In this document: piece after piece, positions 44,437 to 53,342 of the stretch | How positions within the stretch are numbered: position 1 is the stretch's first letter | How the letters are laid out: every line of letters begins with the position of its first letter | DNA from: Microbacterium sp. JZ31 | Lineage (GTDB): Bacteria; Actinomycetota; Actinomycetes; Actinomycetales; Microbacteriaceae | Direction: 5' to 3' | NCBI RefSeq assembly: GCF_016805985.1 | Contig: NZ_CP017661.1 | Coordinates: forward strand, 2,666,001-2,730,000 | DNA: 64,000 bases | Notes under the pieces: model-generated | Database searches by the model: none | What the model saw: only the letters and a program-made list of their open reading frames with translations | What the model was told of the DNA's origin: nothing | Translations under genes and position numbers: made by a program

Positions 44437-45668
44437 CGGTACACGCTCGGGATCGGGAGGTCGCCGGAGAGGAAGTACCGCCCCAGTTCCTCGTGCTTAT
44501 AGGCGACAGGATCATGCAGGGTCAGGGTGCGGAGGTTCCGCCAGTGCCGGTCGAGCCCGAACGACGCGGACGCCGATCGCGCGCCGGTCAGGTCGAAGAC
44601 GGCCGACGCCGCGTCGAGGCCGGCATGGTGGGCGGCGATCTTCCCCGCCGCGATGACCTCGGCGACCTCGCCGCGCTGCGCGGGCGTCACGGACGTCGGC
44701 GCGGCGGCGAGCGCGTCCAGCTCGGCCGCGCCCTCGCGCACCAGGGCGGCGGCCGCCGAGACGGCGGCGACCTGACGCCCGAACCCCGCGACGACGTGGA
44801 CGTCCTCGGTCGCGGTATCGGCCGCCGAGTGCACCCAGGGCCGCCCGTGACCGCGCACGTAGTCGCGCGCCTCGAGCAGCGCTCCCTCGGCGATGCCCAC
44901 CGCGAGCCATCCGAACAGCGACTGGAAGGCCGGGATCATGAGCGACTGCAGGGGAAGCGGATGCTCGGACGGCGGGCTCACGATCGCCACCAGATCGTCG
45001 TCGGTCGCGCGGACATCGTCCAGGACGACCCCAGGCGACGCGGACAGACGCTGGCCGACCGGATCCCAGTCCCCCGAGACCGTGACGCCCTCGCGGTCCG
45101 TCGGGATCGCCCACACGCGCATCCGGCCGTCCTCGTCGAGCACGCTCTGCGTGAACAGCAGGTCCGCGAGCGGCGCCCCGGTGGCGAATCCGCGACGCGC
45201 AGACACGGCGTATCCCCCCGCCGACCGCACCGTGCCCCCGGATCCGCCGAAGGCCGAGCCGATGGAGGCCCAGACCAGACCGTCCACCGCCGTGCGACGC
45301 GCGAGCTCCCGGGCGGGCGCGGTCGGCGCCGCGGGCTCGGACCCGTGCACGCCGTACGCGGACACGAACCACAGCCACACCCAGTGATAGCCCACCGCGT
45401 GCGCGAGGCCGCCGTCCACGCGTGCGAGGCGGCGCGCGGCCTCGGACGTCTCGGCGAGCGTCGCGCCCTCCCCGCCGAGCTCGGCGGGCACCGTGAGGCC
45501 GATCAGCCCCAGACGGCGCAGCACGGCGAACGCGTCGTGCGGGGCCTCGCCCACGCGCTCGCGTCGGACGATGCCGTCGGCCAGCTGCGTCGCCGCCTCC
45601 TCGAGACGGTCGGCCCACGGCGCACGCCGGGCCCGCGCCGCTCGCCGCGGAACCAGGTCGTCGCTCAT
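44433..45668 (-). CDS. acyl-CoA-dehydrogenase-fold monooxygenase, SfnB/DszC type (second copy)
   Basis: Paralog of the 41840-43072 protein, 411 residues. It shares VPAELGGEGATLAE near residue 55 and DRHWRNLRTLTLHDPVAYKHEELG near the end. AAGGA precedes the ATG at 45668 by seven bases. It is the first gene of the three-enzyme operon and diverges from metQ. A perfect inverted repeat lies 13-41 bases upstream of its start. Having two copies suggests two oxygenation steps or two substrates. Confidence 0.85.
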   Translation of the reverse strand: MSDDLVPRRAARARRAPWADRLEEAATQLADGIVRRERVGEAPHDAFAVLRRLGLIGLTVPAELGGEGATLAETSEAARRLARVDGGLAHAVGYHWVWLWFVSAYGVHGSEPAAPTAPARELARRTAVDGLVWASIGSAFGGSGGTVRSAGGYAVSARRGFATGAPLADLLFTQSVLDEDGRMRVWAIPTDREGVTVSGDWDPVGQRLSASPGVVLDDVRATDDDLVAIVSPPSEHPLPLQSLMIPAFQSLFGWLAVGIAEGALLEARDYVRGHGRPWVHSAADTATEDVHVVAGFGRQVAAVSAAAALVREGAAELDALAAAPTSVTPAQRGEVAEVIAAGKIAAHHAGLDAASAVFDLTGARSASASFGLDRHWRNLRTLTLHDPVAYKHEELGRYFLSGDLPIPSVYR

Positions 45669-45680
45669 CCGGATGTCCTT

Positions 45681-45709
45681 CCGTGCGGACCATGTCGGCG
45701 ACCGCACGG
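45681..45709. promoter_or_regulatory. inverted repeat in the monooxygenase-metQ divergent region
   Basis: CCGTGCGG (45681-45688) and CCGCACGG (45702-45709) are perfect 8-bp arms with a 13-base spacer, just upstream of the ribosome site of the 45668 gene. Could be an operator or a 5' hairpin. The rest of the 210-base region holds no gene. Confidence 0.4.
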
Positions 45710-45879
45710 ATCGAACCTATTCACCGCCGGGCGGCATCCCCGGGTCGCCGTGAAACAAAACGGAACACGAGTCGCGATCCCGCGACGCGCGCCTCCACAA
45801 TCGGGATTCCGCGCCCCATCCGACGGAGAGCCCCACCGCTCCGCCACGGGCCGCGACCCCTTCGACCCGAGGAGACCCC

Positions 45880-46719
45880 ATGTCGCGCTCCACCCGCATC
45901 CGCCTGCTCGGCCTCGCCGCCGTCGCCGCATCCGCCGCCGCCCTCACCGCCTGCACAGGAGCGACGGACGCCGAGCCGGAGGCCGCCGCCGCGGCCGGCG
46001 AGCCCGCCGTCATCCGCATCGGCTCGATGTTCCCCGCCACCGAGGTGCTCGAGTTCGTCAACGAGAACCTGGCCGAGGAGGCCGGCTTCACGCTCGAGAT
46101 CACGGAGTTCTCGGAGTACACGATCGTGAACGAGTCGCTCGCCGACGGCTCGTTGGATGCGAACCTGTACCAGCACCAGCCGTACCTCGACAATTTCAAC
46201 GAGGAGCACGGCACCGACATCGTGTCCGTCGGCAAGGTCTACTTCCCCGCCCTCGCGCTGTACTCGCTCTCGCTCGACTCGATCGAGGACATCCCCGACG
46301 GCACCGAGATCCCGCTCCCGGCCGACCCCGCGAACCTCGGCCGTTCGCTCGAGCTGCTCGCGGCCGGCGGCCTGATCGAGACGACCGACGCGCCGGCCGA
46401 CCTCGACGACATCACCGCGAACCCGAAGGACCTGGAGTTCGCGCTGGTCGACGCCGCGCAGCTGCCGCGCGCGCTCGAGGACACCGATGCGGGCGTCGTC
46501 AACTTCGTCTACGCCGGTCCCGCGGGACTGACGAAGGACGACCAGCTCCTGCAGGAGGAGGTCGAGGGCTCGCCGTACGCCAACCGCCTCGCGGTGAACG
46601 CGGGCGACGAGGACGAGCCGGAGATCCAGGCGCTGCTCGAGGCGCTGAACTCGGATGAGACGTCGGCGTTCATCGAGGAGAACTGGAGCGGCCTCGTCAT
46701 CCCCGTGAGCGGCGACTGA
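45880..46719 (+). CDS. metQ: MetQ/NlpA-family binding lipoprotein
   Basis: Binding protein of 279 residues for a methionine-type ABC importer. The lipobox LTAC is at about residues 22-25. The fold begins with IRIGSMFPATEVLEFV; SYTIVNESLADGSLDANLYQHQPYL near 85-105 is the family signature. GAGGAGACCCC precedes the ATG. Its setting beside sulfur-scavenging oxygenases suggests methionine, its sulfoxide or another organosulfur compound as ligand. Confidence 0.92.
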   Translation: MSRSTRIRLLGLAAVAASAAALTACTGATDAEPEAAAAAGEPAVIRIGSMFPATEVLEFVNENLAEEAGFTLEITEFSEYTIVNESLADGSLDANLYQHQPYLDNFNEEHGTDIVSVGKVYFPALALYSLSLDSIEDIPDGTEIPLPADPANLGRSLELLAAGGLIETTDAPADLDDITANPKDLEFALVDAAQLPRALEDTDAGVVNFVYAGPAGLTKDDQLLQEEVEGSPYANRLAVNAGDEDEPEIQALLEALNSDETSAFIEENWSGLVIPVSGD

Positions 46720-46781
46720 GCCCGAGACCCAGCCCGCGAGGGCGGGCGCGACCGTCCGCCTTCGCGAGAGCAGGAGCACGC

Positions 46782-47807
46782 ATGATCACCATCGAGAACG
46801 TCAGCAAGGTCTACCCCGGAGCGTCCTTCCCGGCGCTCGACGACGTCAGCCTGCACGTCCAGCGCGGCGAGATCTACGGCATCGTCGGCGAGTCCGGGGC
46901 CGGGAAGTCGACCCTGATCCGCACGGTCAACCTGCTGGAGCGCCCGACGTCCGGCCGGGTCGTCGTGGACGGCGCGGACCTGACGGCGCTGGACGAGGCG
47001 GGCCTGCGCGCGGCGCGGCAGAACATCGGCATGGTGTTCCAGCACTTCAACCTGCTCGCCGGCCGCACAGCACTCGGCAACGTCGAGTTCGCCCTCGAGG
47101 GATCGCGCGTGCCGGCAGCGCGCCGCCGCGCCCGTGCCCGCGAGATCCTGGATCTCGTCGGCCTGGCGGACAGGGCCGACTACTACCCCGCTCAGCTCTC
47201 CGGCGGCCAGAAGCAGCGCGTGGGCATCGCGCGCGCCCTCGCGGCCGAACCCCGTGTGCTGCTCTCCGACGAGGCGACGAGCGCGCTCGATCCCGAGACG
47301 ACGGCGTCCATCCTCGACCTGCTCGGCACCGTGAACCGCGAGCTCGGGCTGACGGTGCTGCTGATCACGCACGAGATGGACGTGATCAGGCGCATCTGCC
47401 ATTCCGCCGCGCTGATCGAGAACGGCCGGATCGTGGAGTCCGGCCGCGTGCTGGATCTCGTCCGCACGCCCGGTTCTCCGGTCGGCCGCGCGCTGTTCGC
47501 GTCGGTGGACGACATCGCCCACACGGGGGGCACGCTCGTCGAGGTGACCTTCACGGGGGCCTCGGCGAACGACCCGGTGATCACCAGCCTCGCGCGCGAG
47601 TTCGACCTGGACATCGCGATCCTCGGCGGAGAGATCGACAGCTTCCGCGACCAGCGGGTGGGTCGCCTGCACGTGCGCCTGCCCGGCGACGCCGCGGCGA
47701 GCGCGCCGCTGCTCGCCCGCCTGACCGACCGCGGCTTCGTCGTCGACGTGATCGCCGAAGAGGCCGCACCGTCCCTCGTCCTGAGCGCCCGAGGAGGATC
47801 GCAGTGA
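46782..47807 (+). CDS. metN: methionine-type ABC importer ATPase with NIL domain
   Basis: ATPase of 341 residues with Walker A GESGAGKST near residue 38, signature LSGGQKQR near 141, Walker B VLLSDEATSALD, and a C-terminal NIL regulatory domain (about 262-336), which senses substrate in MetNI transporters. It overlaps metI by four bases (GTGA) and lies 62 bases after metQ. NIL-mediated transinhibition is known for the E. coli homolog. Confidence 0.94.
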   Translation: MITIENVSKVYPGASFPALDDVSLHVQRGEIYGIVGESGAGKSTLIRTVNLLERPTSGRVVVDGADLTALDEAGLRAARQNIGMVFQHFNLLAGRTALGNVEFALEGSRVPAARRRARAREILDLVGLADRADYYPAQLSGGQKQRVGIARALAAEPRVLLSDEATSALDPETTASILDLLGTVNRELGLTVLLITHEMDVIRRICHSAALIENGRIVESGRVLDLVRTPGSPVGRALFASVDDIAHTGGTLVEVTFTGASANDPVITSLAREFDLDIAILGGEIDSFRDQRVGRLHVRLPGDAAASAPLLARLTDRGFVVDVIAEEAAPSLVLSARGGSQ

Positions 47808-48541
47808 ACGATCTCGACCTGAATGACCTCGTCGCCGACGTCTCGAAGGCGCTCGGCGAGACCGCCGCCATGGTCGGCGTCGCCCTCGTCTTCACCGTGC
47901 TCATCGGCCTGCCGCTGGGCATCCTGCTGGTGATCCTCGACAAGGGCGGCGTGCTGGATGCGCCGTTCGGCTCGCGCTCGTTCGGCCGCGCGCTGCACGC
48001 GGTGATCGGCTTCGTCGTGAACGTCGGCCGGTCGCTGCCGTTCATCATCCTGATGGTGGCGATCCTGCCGTTCACGAAGCTGCTCGTCGGCAAGTCCTTC
48101 GGCCTCTGGGCGGCGGTCGTGCCGCTCACGGTGGCCGCGATCCCGTTCTTCGCGCGGCTCGTCGAGATCGCCGTGCGCGAGGTGGATCACGGCCTCGTCG
48201 AGGCCGCCGTGTCGCTCGGCAAGACGAAGTCGGCGATCGTGTGGAAGGTGCTCGTGCCCGAATCGCTCCCCGCGATCGTGCTCGGCCTGTTCACGTCGGT
48301 GATCTCGCTGCTGAACTACTCGGCCATGGCCGGCGTGATCGGCGGCGGCGGTCTGGGCGACCTCGCGCTGCGCGAGGGCTACCAGCGCTACAACGAGTGG
48401 TACATGCTCGTCGTGGTCGTGCTGCTGGTGGTCATCGTGCAGGCGCTGCAGTCGCTCGGCAGCGCCCTGGCGCGCCGGTTCCGGCACGACAACCGCGCCG
48501 CCATCACGGCCCGCAGCGAACCCGCAGCCGTCGCCGGCTGA
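47804..48541 (+). CDS. metI: methionine-type ABC importer permease
   Basis: Inner-membrane permease of 245 residues with five to six predicted spans. The EAA-type loop EVDHGLVEAAVSLGKTKSAI is near residue 130, and GVIGGGGLGDLALREGYQRY near 175, both typical of MetI. GTG at 47804 overlaps the metN stop. It completes a MetQNI transporter. The Ddn-like gene ends six bases after its stop on the other strand. Confidence 0.94.
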   Translation: MNDLDLNDLVADVSKALGETAAMVGVALVFTVLIGLPLGILLVILDKGGVLDAPFGSRSFGRALHAVIGFVVNVGRSLPFIILMVAILPFTKLLVGKSFGLWAAVVPLTVAAIPFFARLVEIAVREVDHGLVEAAVSLGKTKSAIVWKVLVPESLPAIVLGLFTSVISLLNYSAMAGVIGGGGLGDLALREGYQRYNEWYMLVVVVLLVVIVQALQSLGSALARRFRHDNRAAITARSEPAAVAG

Positions 48542-48547
48542 GGCGCG

Positions 48548-48988
48548 TCAGCCCTCGACCGGCTCCAGGACGAACACGGCGATCTTGCGATCCGTCTTCT
48601 TCTGGTACTCGGCGTAGTCGGGCCAGGCCGCGACCGCGCGCTGCCACCACTCGTCGTACTCCGCGCCCTCGAGCCGGCGCGCGGTGTAGTCGCGCTTGTC
48701 GGCGCCGTCCTGCAGCTCGACGTGCGGTTCCTTGACGATGTTCCAGTACCACTGCGGCGGCTCCGGCGCGCCGCCCTTCGACGCCACGACGGCATAGCGA
48801 CCTTCGTGCTCGACCCGCATGAGCGCGGTCTTGCGCAGCCCGCCGGTCTTGGCGCCGACCGTGGTCAGCACGATCACCGGCTTCCCGCGCAGCAGGTTGC
48901 CCTCCGCGCCGTTCGTCGCCTCGTACGTCTCGGCCTGTGTGCGCGCCCACTCTGCGGTGGACGGCAGGTACTCACCCTTCAGCGGCAT
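48548..48988 (-). CDS. Ddn-type nitroreductase family (deazaflavin-dependent) protein
   Basis: Split beta-barrel oxidoreductase of 146 residues of the Ddn family, which often uses F420H2. Visible segments are [17 protein letters not shown] (about 32-48), [15 protein letters not shown], and [17 protein letters not shown]. The ATG at 48988 has TACCCT six bases upstream, so a leaderless start is likely; a longer frame is unsupported. Substrate unknown. F420 use is a family-based inference. Confidence 0.85.
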   Translation of the reverse strand: MPLKGEYLPSTAEWARTQAETYEATNGAEGNLLRGKPVIVLTTVGAKTGGLRKTALMRVEHEGRYAVVASKGGAPEPPQWYWNIVKEPHVELQDGADKRDYTARRLEGAEYDEWWQRAVAAWPDYAEYQKKTDRKIAVFVLEPVEG

Positions 48989-48994
48989 GCCCCC

Positions 48995-49000
48995 AGGGTA
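48995..49000 (-). promoter_or_regulatory. -10 box of a leaderless promoter (Ddn-like gene)
   Basis: TACCCT lies six bases before the ATG at 48988 on the minus strand. Confidence 0.5.
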
Positions 49001-49113
49001 TTGCGGATCCGCGGGAGAAGGGTCGCCACGGCGCCGGATCCCGCACGCGCTCTTCACCTTCTGGATCGGCCGCTCGGGGTGCGCACGGTAGATTCGGTGG
49101 GGAGGTTCTCTCG

Positions 49114-50577
49114 ATGACTGCTGCACCCGCCGGCCCCGGCGCCCCGTCCACGAAGCCCGCTCCGAGGAACGCGCTCGACCGCTTCTTCTCGGTCACGGAG
49201 CGCGGATCCACATTCGGCGCCGAGATCCGCGGTGGTCTCGTGACCTTCGTCACGATGGCCTACATCGTGATCCTGAACCCGATCATCCTGTCGAGCGCTC
49301 CGGACGTCGAGGGCACCACGCTGGCCTTCCCCGCGGTGGGTGCCGCCACCGCCCTGGCCGCGGGCGTCATGACCATCGCGTTCGGTCTCGTCACCCGCCT
49401 GCCCTTCGGCTTCGCCGCGGGCCTCGGCATCAACGCCTACCTGGCGTTCTCCGTCGTCGGTCAGGTGACCTGGCCGGAGGCGATGGCGCTCGTTGTCGTC
49501 AACGGCCTCGTGATCGTGCTGCTGGCGGCGACCGGGCTGCGGAAGATGATCTTCGACGCGGTGCCGCTGCAGCTCAAGCTCGCGATCACGGTCGGCATCG
49601 GCCTGTTCATCGCGTTCATCGGCTTCGTCAACGCGGGCTTCGTGACGACCACCGGCGAGGCCTCCCCGCCCGTCGGGCTGGGCGTCGGCGGCTCGGTCGC
49701 GACCGCCCCGACCCTGCTGTTCGTGATCACGCTCGTCCTCACGGGGATCCTGGTCGCACTGAAGGTCAAGGGCGGCCTGCTGATCGGCCTCGTCACCGGC
49801 ACCGTGCTCTCCGTGATCGCCGAGGCCGTCTGGCAGCTCGGCGCCGCCGCCGACGGCAACGCGGGCGGCTGGAGCCTCACCGTCCCCACGCTGTCCGGAT
49901 CGCCGTTCGCGCTGCCGGACCTGAGCCTCGTGGGTGCGATCGACTTCGGCTTCGACCTCGGCCGCGTCAGCATGGTCGCGCTCGTGATGATCGTCTTCAC
50001 GCTCGTGTTCTCGAACTTCTTCGACGCGATGGGGACGATGACGGGGCTCGCGAAGGAGGCCGACCTCGCGGATGAGAAGGGCGACTTCCCGCGCATCAAG
50101 TCGGCGCTGATCGTCGAGGGCGTCGGCGCCGTCGTGGGCGGCGCGACCTCGTCGTCCTCCAACACGGTGTTCATCGAGTCGGGCGCCGGCATCGGCGAGG
50201 GCGCGCGCACGGGCCTCGCCAACGTCGTCACGGGCGTGATGTTCCTGCTGGCGATGTTCCTCACGCCGCTCACCTCGATCGTCCCGACCGAGATCGCGGC
50301 CGCCGCGCTCGTGATCGTCGGCGCGATGATGATGGCGCAGATCGCGCACATCGACCTGACCGACTTCGGGGTGCTGCTGCCGGTGTTCCTCACCGTCACG
50401 GTCATGCCGCTGACCTTCTCGATCGCGAACGGCATCGGCGCGGGCTTCATCAGCTGGGTCCTGATCCAGACCTTCTCCCGACGCGCACGCACTGTCAGCC
50501 CCCTGCTGTGGATCGTCGCCGCCGGCTTCGTGATCTACTTCGCGCGCGGCCCGATCCAGGCGCTCGTCGGCGCCTGA
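49114..50577 (+). CDS. NCS2-family purine permease (AzgA/PbuG type)
   Basis: Polytopic transporter of 487 residues with 12 or more hydrophobic spans, probably importing hypoxanthine, guanine or adenine. Family segments seen are [13 protein letters not shown] near residue 50, [10 protein letters not shown] near 105, and FDAMGTMTG near 305. GGGGAGG stands eight bases before the ATG, and a TAGATT at 49089-49094 could be the -10 box. It ends the block between metI and sucD. Confidence 0.9.
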   Translation: MTAAPAGPGAPSTKPAPRNALDRFFSVTERGSTFGAEIRGGLVTFVTMAYIVILNPIILSSAPDVEGTTLAFPAVGAATALAAGVMTIAFGLVTRLPFGFAAGLGINAYLAFSVVGQVTWPEAMALVVVNGLVIVLLAATGLRKMIFDAVPLQLKLAITVGIGLFIAFIGFVNAGFVTTTGEASPPVGLGVGGSVATAPTLLFVITLVLTGILVALKVKGGLLIGLVTGTVLSVIAEAVWQLGAAADGNAGGWSLTVPTLSGSPFALPDLSLVGAIDFGFDLGRVSMVALVMIVFTLVFSNFFDAMGTMTGLAKEADLADEKGDFPRIKSALIVEGVGAVVGGATSSSSNTVFIESGAGIGEGARTGLANVVTGVMFLLAMFLTPLTSIVPTEIAAAALVIVGAMMMAQIAHIDLTDFGVLLPVFLTVTVMPLTFSIANGIGAGFISWVLIQTFSRRARTVSPLLWIVAAGFVIYFARGPIQALVGA

Positions 50578-50657
50578 TCCGGCCCCGCTCCGGCCCCACG
50601 CGTCTGCCGCATCTGCCCGCGCATCTGCCCGCGCCTCTGCCGCCTCTGCCCGCGTCT

Positions 50658-50740
50658 GCACAACGCAGGAACGCGGACCCGGATCGCCGCGTGTCCCGGC
50701 CGACACGCCGGGGTCCGCTCGGCCCGCTCCTGCATTGTGC
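50658..50740. repeat. 83-base imperfect palindrome
   Basis: Nested arms pair: GCACAA with TTGTGC, CGCAGGA with TCCTGC, GCGGACCC (50673-50680) with GGGTCCGC (50711-50718), and CGTGTC with GACACG around CCGGCC. It lies between the purine permease and sucD and is distinct from the GAGCGAAGCG family. Confidence 0.6.
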
Positions 50741-50762
50741 GGTCGCCGCCACGCCGGAACGA

Positions 50763-50794
50763 CGAAACCCCCGCCCAGCAGGGCGGGGGTTTCG
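50763..50794. terminator. strong bidirectional terminator after sucD
   Basis: A perfect 14-bp stem (50763-50776 with 50781-50794) and a 4-base loop AGCA, with GGGGGTTTC at one side. It serves sucD on the minus strand and may also end the purine permease message. Confidence 0.85.
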
Positions 50795-50808
50795 CGTCGG
50801 GGCGCTGC

Positions 50809-51710
<902 letters not shown>

Positions 51711-51740
51711 CTTCTCTAGTCCTTATCCGATCCGTGCGTC

Positions 51741-52906
51741 TCAGGCGTTCGCCAGCTCGGCGGCCTTGTCGGCGCCCTCGTCCATGCCGGACGCGAGCGT
51801 GACGAGCGGGTGGTTCGCCGCGGCGAGGATCGCGCGGCCCTCCTCGACCTGGTTGCCGTCGAGGCGCACGACGAGCGGCTTGGTGGCGTGGTCGCCCAGG
51901 ATCTGCAGGGCCTTCACGATGCCCTCCGCGACCGCGACGCACGACGTGATGCCGCCGAAGACGTTCACGAACACGCTCTTGACCTGCTCGTCGCCGAGGA
52001 TGACGTCGAGGCCGTTGGCCATGACCTGCGCGTTCGCGCCGCCGCCGATGTCGAGGAAGTTCGCCGGCTTCACGCCGCCGTGCTTCTCGCCCGCGTAGGC
52101 GACGACGTCGAGCGTCGACATGACCAGGCCCGCGCCGTTGCCGATGATGCCGACCTGGCCGTCGAGCTTGACGTAGTTGAGGCCGTTGGCCTTGGCCTTG
52201 GCCTCGAGCGGGTCGGCCGCCTCCTTGTCCTCGAGCTCCTCGTGCTCGGGGTGGCGCACCTCGCTGGCGTTGTCGTCCAGCGTGACCTTGCCGTCGAGCG
52301 CGATGATGTCGCCCGCACCGGACAGGATGAGCGGGTTCACCTCGACGAGGGTCGCGCCCTCGCCCTTGTAGACGTCGTAGAGCTTGACGAAGACGTCGGA
52401 GACCTTCTCGACGAGGTCCTCGTCGAAGTTCGCGGCGCGCGCGATCTCGACGGCCTTCTCCTTGGTGATGCCGTCCAGCGGGTCCACCTCGACGCGCGCG
52501 AGCGCCTCGGGCTTCTCGACCGCGAGCTGCTCGATCTCCATGCCGCCCTCGACGCTGCACAGCGACAGGTACGAGCGGTTGGCGCGGTCGAGCAGCACCG
52601 AGAAGTAGAACTCGCGCGCGATGTCGGCGCCCTGCGCGACCATGACGCGCTTGACGACGTGGCCCTTGATGTCGAGTCCGAGGATGGCCTGTGCGGCCTC
52701 GTACGCCTCGTCGGGGGTCTTGGCGACCTTGACGCCGCCGGCCTTGCCGCGACCGCCGGTCTTGACCTGCGCCTTGACGACCACCACGCCGCCGATCTTC
52801 TCGGCCGCTGCCTTCACCTCCTCGGGGTGTCGGCGACGATGCCGGCGAGCACCGGCACCTCGTACTTCTCGAAAAGGTCTCGAGCCTGGTACTCGTACAG
52901 ATCCAC
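51741..52906 (-). CDS. sucC: succinyl-CoA ligase beta subunit, broken by a one-base frameshift
   Basis: Partner of SucD in succinyl-CoA ligase, with an ATP-grasp nucleotide site. The normal N terminus starts with GTG at 52906 ([13 protein letters not shown] follows), with AAGGA seven bases upstream. It is then thrown out of frame after VADTP; one extra base in the GGGG run at 52824-52827 reconnects it to [12 protein letters not shown] and the remaining family sequence to TGA 51741. Corrected length is 388 residues, exactly typical. The defect is in the same CCTCGGGG context as the sucD defect. Confidence 0.88.
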
Positions 52907-52946
52907 GTTGCAATCCTTCGGTGGGGCCACGGGAGGAGACTGATTG

Positions 52947-52960
52947 TCTCGACGTCGAGA
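52947..52960. promoter_or_regulatory. perfect 14-base palindrome upstream of sucC
   Basis: TCTCGACGTCGAGA is centred about 47 bases before the sucC start, with a second GAGATCTC palindrome overlapping its edge. Likely a binding site for a TCA-cycle regulator, not identified here. Confidence 0.5.
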
Positions 52961-53005
52961 GATCTCGACCGAGATCCCAGCCTACCCCGCGCTTCTGGAC
53001 GCAAG

Positions 53006-53037
53006 AAAAACGCGACCCCGGATGATCCGGGGTCGCG
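53006..53037 (-). terminator. intrinsic terminator of the small membrane protein gene
   Basis: A perfect 12-bp stem CGCGACCCCGGA/TCCGGGGTCGCG with a 3-base loop. On the minus strand it is followed by TTTTTCTTGC, a textbook Rho-independent terminator, so sucC is transcribed separately. Confidence 0.9.
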
Positions 53038-53056
53038 CTGTCGAAGACGGCGGCGT

Positions 53057-53218
53057 CTACTGCCGCGTCTTGCTGAAGTGCATGGGCAGCGCCATCGCGA
53101 GGCAGATGGCGATGATGCCGGCGGCGAAGACGTAGCCGGCCGGCCAGCCGTCGATGTTGATCGCGACGCCGAACAGCGCCATGCCGCCGAGGAACAGCAG
53201 CAGCGAGATGATGAACAT
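53057..53218 (-). CDS. small two-span membrane protein (53 residues)
   Basis: Very short gene, ATG at 53218, TAG at 53057-53059. GGAGG stands six bases before the ATG, a strong ribosome site. The product has two hydrophobic segments (about residues 2-20 and 28-46) and a basic tail HFSKTRQ. It has its own intrinsic terminator, so it is probably an independent unit. I do not recognise the family; small membrane proteins of this kind often modulate larger complexes, but nothing links this one to a partner. Confidence 0.7.
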   Translation of the reverse strand: MFIISLLLFLGGMALFGVAINIDGWPAGYVFAAGIIAICLAMALPMHFSKTRQ

Positions 53219-53330
53219 GCGAGACCTCCGTAGGGCGCCGTCGGGAACCTCGTCCAGTCTAGGACACGCGATCCGCGGTCCCGGATGGCGGAGACCTCCA
53301 AACGACTCGGGTGCCCGCGCGCGGCTCTCC

Positions 53331-53336
53331 TAGCCT
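53331..53336 (+). promoter_or_regulatory. -10 box of a leaderless promoter (acyl-CoA dehydrogenase)
   Basis: TAGCCT lies six bases before the ATG at 53343; there is no ribosome binding site. Confidence 0.55.
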
Positions 53337-53342
53337 GACCGC

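Noticed and set aside
41840..45668. Acyl-CoA dehydrogenases of fatty-acid oxidation
   Set aside because: The DRHWRN segments and operon with an LLM monooxygenase and MetQNI point to SfnB/DszC-type oxygenases; no thiolase or hydratase genes are adjacent.
41840..50577. Prophage or integrative element as the source of the sulfur island
   Set aside because: No integrase, transposase, phage gene, tRNA target or flanking direct repeat was found; insertion is inferred only from gene order.
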